Source: an uncultured Verrucomicrobiota bacterium (lineage in GTDB: Bacteria > Verrucomicrobiota > Verrucomicrobiia > Limisphaerales > JADLHS01). Taken from it: DNA of 10,308 nt. This document shows positions 7,005 through 10,308 of this stretch, piece by piece; position 1 is the first letter of the stretch, and each line of letters starts with the position of its first letter. Below the pieces are notes generated by a model. That model did not search any database, was not told where the DNA came from, and saw nothing but the letters and a program-made list of their open reading frames with translations. A program made the translations under genes and the position numbers. The stretch is from the NCBI GenBank assembly GCA_937894935.1, contig CALAYC010000021.1:1-10308 (forward strand), read 5' to 3'.

Positions 7005-7008
7005 GGAG
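7005..7008 (+). promoter_or_regulatory. Ribosome binding site that fixes the lipoprotein start
   Basis: GGAG (in ACGGAGAA) lies 9 bases before the ATG at 7018. It is the clearest Shine-Dalgarno in the window and supports this ATG over the in-frame upstream ATG at 6943, which would bury the lipoprotein signal some 25 residues deeper. Confidence 0.6.
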
Positions 7009-7017
7009 AATCAGCCC

Positions 7018-8097
7018 ATGCGTATCTCGCTCACCGGATATCCAAAAAGTTTACTGGGCAGTCTGTTGTTGATTTCTCTGATCGCGGTTTCCTGTCGCAC
7101 GACGCAACCATCCACCAACGCCAATCCGCTTGGCGTTCGAATTTTTCAAACGAATGACGTTCTGCGCGTCGAATTGAACGGCCGGTTGTTCACGGAATAT
7201 CACTACCAAAATGTGCCGCGCCCGTTTTGTTATCCGCTCATCGGACCAGGCGGCGTGGGAATGACCCGCAATTTTCCGATGCAGAAAGTTGAAGGCGAAG
7301 AAACCGATCATCCGCATCATCGTTCGCTGTGGTTCGCGCACGATCCAGTGAACGGAGTGGATTTCTGGACCGAAGGTCCGCGCAAAGGCCGCATTGTTCA
7401 TCGCGGCTTCGTGGATATTTCTTCCGGCGTCAGCACGGGCCTGATCAAAACGCGCAATGACTGGGTTGCGCCGGACGGGAAGATAATTCTTACCGACGAG
7501 CAAACGCTGCGTTTCTATCCGTCTCCCGACAACACCACTATCCTGATGGATTTCGACGTCACGCTCAAAGCCTCACATGGCGACGTCATTTTCGGTGATT
7601 CCAAAGAAGGCACGTTCGCGCTGCGGATCGCTGAATCTATGCGCGCGTTGCATCCGATTAAACGCGGTGAAAGGCCACGCGCCGGCGACGGGCAAATCGT
7701 GCTGAGCACCGGCGTACGCGACGATGGCGCATCGGCCGTTGCGGCAAAATCCGCTCGCAAAAACACGAATACCTGGGGCAAGCGTGCCGCGTGGTGTGAT
7801 TACTTCGGACCGGTGAATGGCAAGCTCGTCGGCATCGCCATCATGGATCATCCGTCCAATCCGCGTCATCCCACGTGGTGGATGGTGCGTGATTACGGAT
7901 TGTTCGCCGCGAATCCATTTGGTCAGAGCGCCTACGAAAATCTCAGCGACAAACACGCCGGCGATTTTAAAATTTCGAACGGCCAAAGCGTCACGTTCCG
8001 TTATCGCGTTGTGCTTCACGAAGGCGACGAAAAAAACGGTCGCATCGCTGAACGTTACCAAGAATTCGTCCGGGCTTATCCGGTAAATTTGAAATAA
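7018..8097 (+). CDS. DUF6807 ('methane oxygenase PmoA'-labelled) family lipoprotein
   Basis: 359 residues. The N-terminus is a lipoprotein signal: hydrophobic residues 12-24 end in a lipobox-like AVSC with C26 as the likely lipidated residue. The rest matches DUF6807, often labelled 'methane oxygenase PmoA' in databases: GPGGVGMTRNFPM (76-88), the His-rich DHPHHRSLWFAH (97-108), VNGVDFW (111-117), and RHPTWWMVRDYGLFAANPFG (283-302), which is the family's best signature. The name is misleading: there is no similarity to particulate methane monooxygenase subunits, no multi-span membrane helices, and the context is sugar metabolism. Members commonly sit beside Gfo/Idh/MocA and DUF1080 genes, as here. 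Biochemical role unknown to me; H98, H100 and H101 could bind a metal or substrate. ATG 7018 is chosen for its Shine-Dalgarno and lipobox placement. Translation of the oxidoreductase begins 31 bases downstream, so cotranscription is likely. Confidence 0.88.
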   Translation: MRISLTGYPKSLLGSLLLISLIAVSCRTTQPSTNANPLGVRIFQTNDVLRVELNGRLFTEYHYQNVPRPFCYPLIGPGGVGMTRNFPMQKVEGEETDHPHHRSLWFAHDPVNGVDFWTEGPRKGRIVHRGFVDISSGVSTGLIKTRNDWVAPDGKIILTDEQTLRFYPSPDNTTILMDFDVTLKASHGDVIFGDSKEGTFALRIAESMRALHPIKRGERPRAGDGQIVLSTGVRDDGASAVAAKSARKNTNTWGKRAAWCDYFGPVNGKLVGIAIMDHPSNPRHPTWWMVRDYGLFAANPFGQSAYENLSDKHAGDFKISNGQSVTFRYRVVLHEGDEKNGRIAERYQEFVRAYPVNLK

Positions 8098-8128
8098 CCC
8101 CTTCCCTGCACCATCAGCCTCTCCCACC

Positions 8129-9592
8129 ATGAATCGCCGCGAATTCATCAAGCAATCAGCCGTCGCCGCTGCCACCATCAGCCTCGCGCCCAACCGGATT
8201 TACGCTCAGTCCGCTCCGGCGAATGCTCGCGTGCTCGGCGCCAACGATGACATCCGCGTCGCCGTCGTCGGCTTGAACAGTCGCGGCCGTAATCACCTTG
8301 AGAATTTCAATCGTAAGGGCGTGCGCGTCGTGGCGATTTGTGACGTGGATTCAGCCGTGCTAACGCGCCTCAGCGCTTACGCGAAAGACAAACTCAATCT
8401 CACTGTCGATACTTATCAGGACTATCGAAAGTTGCTGGAGAACAAAGATATTGATGCTGTGTCGCTCGCAACGCCGAACCATTGGCACGCGCTTGGTGGT
8501 ATTTGGGCAGCGCAGGCCGGCAAAGATGTGTTCGTCGAGAAACCTATTTCTCACAACATCTGGGAAGGGCGTAAACTCCTCGAGGCGGCACGAAAATATA
8601 ATCGCATCATGCAATCCGGCACGCAGACGCGCTCCAGCTATGCGATCAAAGAAGCCATCGCGTGGTTGCGCGCCGGCAATCTCGGTAAAATCAAACTCGC
8701 TCGCACGCTTTGCTACAATCGCCGCGACAGCATCGGCAAAGCCACAGCACCGTGTCAGATTCCGACAACAGTGGATTACGATCAGTGGTGCGGTCCGGCG
8801 CCGAAAGAGCGCGAACTGTGGCGTAAAAAATTTCACTACGATTGGCATTGGGTCTGGCCGACCGGCAATGGCGACCTCGGCAATCAAGGCGTGCATCAGG
8901 TGGACATGGTGCGTTGGGCGCTCGGATACGATGAAGTTGCCCCGCGCGTTTTTTCACTCGGTGGCCGACTCGGTTACGACGACGACGGCACAACGCCGAA
9001 CACAATGATTTCGTGGCTCGATTACACAGACGTGCCAATCATCTTCGAAGTGCGCGGCCTGCCGAGCAAAGCCGGCTCCGACAAGATGGATCAGTATCGC
9101 GGCCAACGCGGTGTCAGCGCGGTTTTCGAATGCGACGGCGGCTTCATGATTTTTCCGAACTACACCACCGCCATTGCGTTCGACAGCGACGCAAAAGAAA
9201 TCAAGCGATGGCAAGGCACGGATAATCACTACGAGAATTTCATCACCGCCGTGCGCAGCCGGAAAATTTCCGATCTCAACGCGGACATTCTCGAGGGCCA
9301 TCTTTCCGCCGCCATTACGCATCAAGCGAACATTTCCTATCAACTCGGCACAACGAAAACACCCGAGCAGGTTCGCGATACGGTGAAGAATGACAAGGTG
9401 GTGGCGGAAGCGTTAGGGCGCATGGAAGAACATCTCGCCGCCAACAACGTGGACCTCAAAAACACCACGCTCACGCTTGGCCCGGTGTTGGAGATGAATC
9501 CCAAGACCGAACGTTTCACCAACAACGAAGCGGCAAACAAGCTTGTCACGCGCGAGTATCGCAAACCCTACGTCGTGCCGGAAAAGGTTTGA
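8129..9592 (+). CDS. Tat-exported Gfo/Idh/MocA family oxidoreductase
   Basis: 487 residues. The start MNRREFIKQSAVAAATISL is a twin-arginine signal (RREFIK at 3-8, hydrophobic 11-20, cleavage near YAQ, 25-27), so a folded, cofactor-loaded enzyme is sent across the membrane. The Rossmann half has VAVVGLNSRG (44-53), AICDVD (69-74), ATPNHWHA (114-121) and VEKPIS (136-141) with K138 of the EKP motif that is catalytic in the family. The C-terminal half has GNGDLGNQGVHQVDMVRWAL (246-265), typical of the exported subgroup. These enzymes oxidise or reduce sugars, inositols or glycosides with tightly bound NAD(P); some act on the 3-position of glycosides. Next to a DUF1080 hydrolase, a 3-dehydrogenase role is the natural guess, but substrate is not readable from sequence. 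ATG 8129 lacks a Shine-Dalgarno but gives a complete Tat signal. It lies 31 bases after the lipoprotein gene. Confidence 0.93.
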   Translation: MNRREFIKQSAVAAATISLAPNRIYAQSAPANARVLGANDDIRVAVVGLNSRGRNHLENFNRKGVRVVAICDVDSAVLTRLSAYAKDKLNLTVDTYQDYRKLLENKDIDAVSLATPNHWHALGGIWAAQAGKDVFVEKPISHNIWEGRKLLEAARKYNRIMQSGTQTRSSYAIKEAIAWLRAGNLGKIKLARTLCYNRRDSIGKATAPCQIPTTVDYDQWCGPAPKERELWRKKFHYDWHWVWPTGNGDLGNQGVHQVDMVRWALGYDEVAPRVFSLGGRLGYDDDGTTPNTMISWLDYTDVPIIFEVRGLPSKAGSDKMDQYRGQRGVSAVFECDGGFMIFPNYTTAIAFDSDAKEIKRWQGTDNHYENFITAVRSRKISDLNADILEGHLSAAITHQANISYQLGTTKTPEQVRDTVKNDKVVAEALGRMEEHLAANNVDLKNTTLTLGPVLEMNPKTERFTNNEAANKLVTREYRKPYVVPEKV

Positions 9593-9639
9593 GATTCGTT
9601 GTTAGCGAAAATAATTCCGCCCAGCTTACTGCAAGTGAT

Positions 9640-9668
9640 TTGCCGAGACGCTTTCTGCTTATCGGCAA
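9640..9668 (+). repeat. Inverted repeat between the oxidoreductase and the small secreted protein genes
   Basis: TTGCCGA (9640-9646) and TCGGCAA (9662-9668) can pair as a 7-bp stem over a 15-base loop. No T run follows, so it is a poor intrinsic terminator. It could be an attenuating or RNA-processing hairpin in the 131-base spacer, or chance. Confidence 0.3.
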
Positions 9669-9723
9669 TCTCTGGAACGAATTCGTATTGAATCTCCATT
9701 CCCGCTTTTCGTCCAATTTCGCC

Positions 9724-10236
9724 ATGAAAGCTCCCCTCCCCTCAACATGCATCGCGGTTTGCCTCAGTCTGCTTTTCGTTTCAACCAGCTTGGCGCAATC
9801 ACCAGCCTCAACCACCCCGAACACCAATACCGCTACTTCGGTCACGGCGTCGCCAACCGATCCTGAAGCGCGTTTCAAAACCCTGTTCACCAAGGCCACG
9901 CTTTCCGGTCGTTGGGCGCCGTTGCGCGATGGGAAATTGGGCGAAGAACGCGGCGGTGATTCGTATCACATCGTCGGCGTCACCAAAGGCGCGGGCGACA
10001 CGTGGATCGTTCAGGCGCGGATGAAGTATCGCGATCAGGAACTGGTGCTGCCGATTCCGGTGCAGATGAAATTCGTGAGCGACGTCGCCATCATGGAAGT
10101 GAACAATCTCCCCACGCCCGGCGGCAACACCTACTCCGCTCGGCTGCTCATCTACGAACGCACGTATTCCGGTACATGGAAAGGCCAACGCGGCGGCGGC
10201 ATGCTTTACGGAACGATTACGAATGAAGCGCCGTAG
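9724..10236 (+). CDS. Small secreted protein of unknown function
   Basis: 170 residues from the ATG at 9724. The frame is open further upstream (to 9589, where it overlaps the preceding stop), but only the ATG puts the signal peptide at the N-terminus: MKAPLPSTCIAVCLSLLFVS, with cleavage near SLA (22-24). A Ser/Thr/Pro-rich linker (26-46) follows. The remaining ~120 residues look all-beta: TLSGRWAPL (59-67), SYHIVGVTKGAGDTW (80-94), VQARMKY (96-102), LPIPVQMKF (109-117), GGNTYSARLLIYERTYSGTW (133-152) and GGMLYGTI (158-165). The pattern of G-x-W at the start and Y-x-G-x-W/G-x-I at the end suggests a small beta-barrel, perhaps lipocalin-like; that is an inference. I do not know a characterised relative. 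It lies 131 bases after the oxidoreductase in the same direction and may belong to the same group or have its own promoter. No active site is visible. Confidence 0.75.
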   Translation: MKAPLPSTCIAVCLSLLFVSTSLAQSPASTTPNTNTATSVTASPTDPEARFKTLFTKATLSGRWAPLRDGKLGEERGGDSYHIVGVTKGAGDTWIVQARMKYRDQELVLPIPVQMKFVSDVAIMEVNNLPTPGGNTYSARLLIYERTYSGTWKGQRGGGMLYGTITNEAP

Positions 10237-10308
10237 TTGGACGCGGTCGCTCCCTAGAGCCTGTACTTAACTTTTGCCGAACAGAGCGGCAAGCATGAGA
10301 GTGGCAAA

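Noticed and set aside
6835..7017. Longer N-terminus for the DUF6807 lipoprotein
   Set aside because: The extension overlaps the end of the DUF1080 gene and would bury the lipobox; the ATG at 7018 has the best ribosome site in the window.
8109..8185. 13-base direct repeat CACCATCAGCCTC at 8109 and 8173
   Set aside because: Only two copies, one inside the Tat signal coding sequence; no flanking element or further similarity, so probably chance.
7573..8193. Minus-strand open frame (206 codons) across the DUF6807 gene
   Set aside because: Antisense shadow of the conserved DUF6807 3' end and the Tat signal region; no family features or ribosome site.
10274..10292. Short hairpin TTGCCG/CGGCAA near the right edge as a terminator for the small secreted protein
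   Set aside because: Only 6 perfect pairs, not followed by a T run, and it overlaps the possible minus-strand reading frame.

Overview
The window looks like a chromosomal stretch from a member of the Verrucomicrobiota, probably near the Pedosphaera/Limisphaerales group. No marker gene proves this; it is an inference from several traits. There is a PEP-CTERM protein, and two neighbouring secreted proteins share the short beta-sandwich module common in that phylum. There is also a cluster of DUF1080, DUF6807 ('PmoA-like') and Tat-exported Gfo/Idh/MocA genes. Coding density is high, GC content is moderate to high, and most starts lack a clear Shine-Dalgarno sequence.

Left part (1-3583, + strand): the 3' part of a gene for a large repeat protein with 11 recognisable propeller-like repeats and a C-terminal module. 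After 88 bases comes a secreted modular protein whose central domain I read as a bacterial expansin (EXLX1/YoaJ type), with two small beta-sandwich modules before it and a lectin/CBM-like module after it. Both are exported surface or polymer-interacting proteins.

Middle part (3728-5466): a PPi-dependent 6-phosphofructokinase gene (+), a strong bidirectional terminator, and a convergent minus-strand gene for a small PEP-CTERM protein. The divergent spacer 5467-5726 holds a perfect GC-rich palindrome and two candidate promoters, one for each direction.

Right part (5727-10236, + strand): four exported proteins in one direction. They are a two-module DUF1080 protein (3-keto-glycoside hydrolase family), a DUF6807 lipoprotein, a Tat-exported Gfo/Idh/MocA oxidoreductase, and a small secreted protein of unknown function. 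The first three fit a sugar or glycoside pathway running through 3-keto intermediates outside the cytoplasm; this is inferred from family knowledge. Together with the expansin, the window suggests an organism that works on plant or other complex polysaccharides and ferments or respires the sugars with PPi-linked glycolysis.

The right edge carries a 13-codon minus-strand reading frame that ends in TAA just inside the window. It may be the 3' end of another gene, possibly a transposase, but too little is visible to decide. I see no RNA genes, CRISPR array or complete mobile element.
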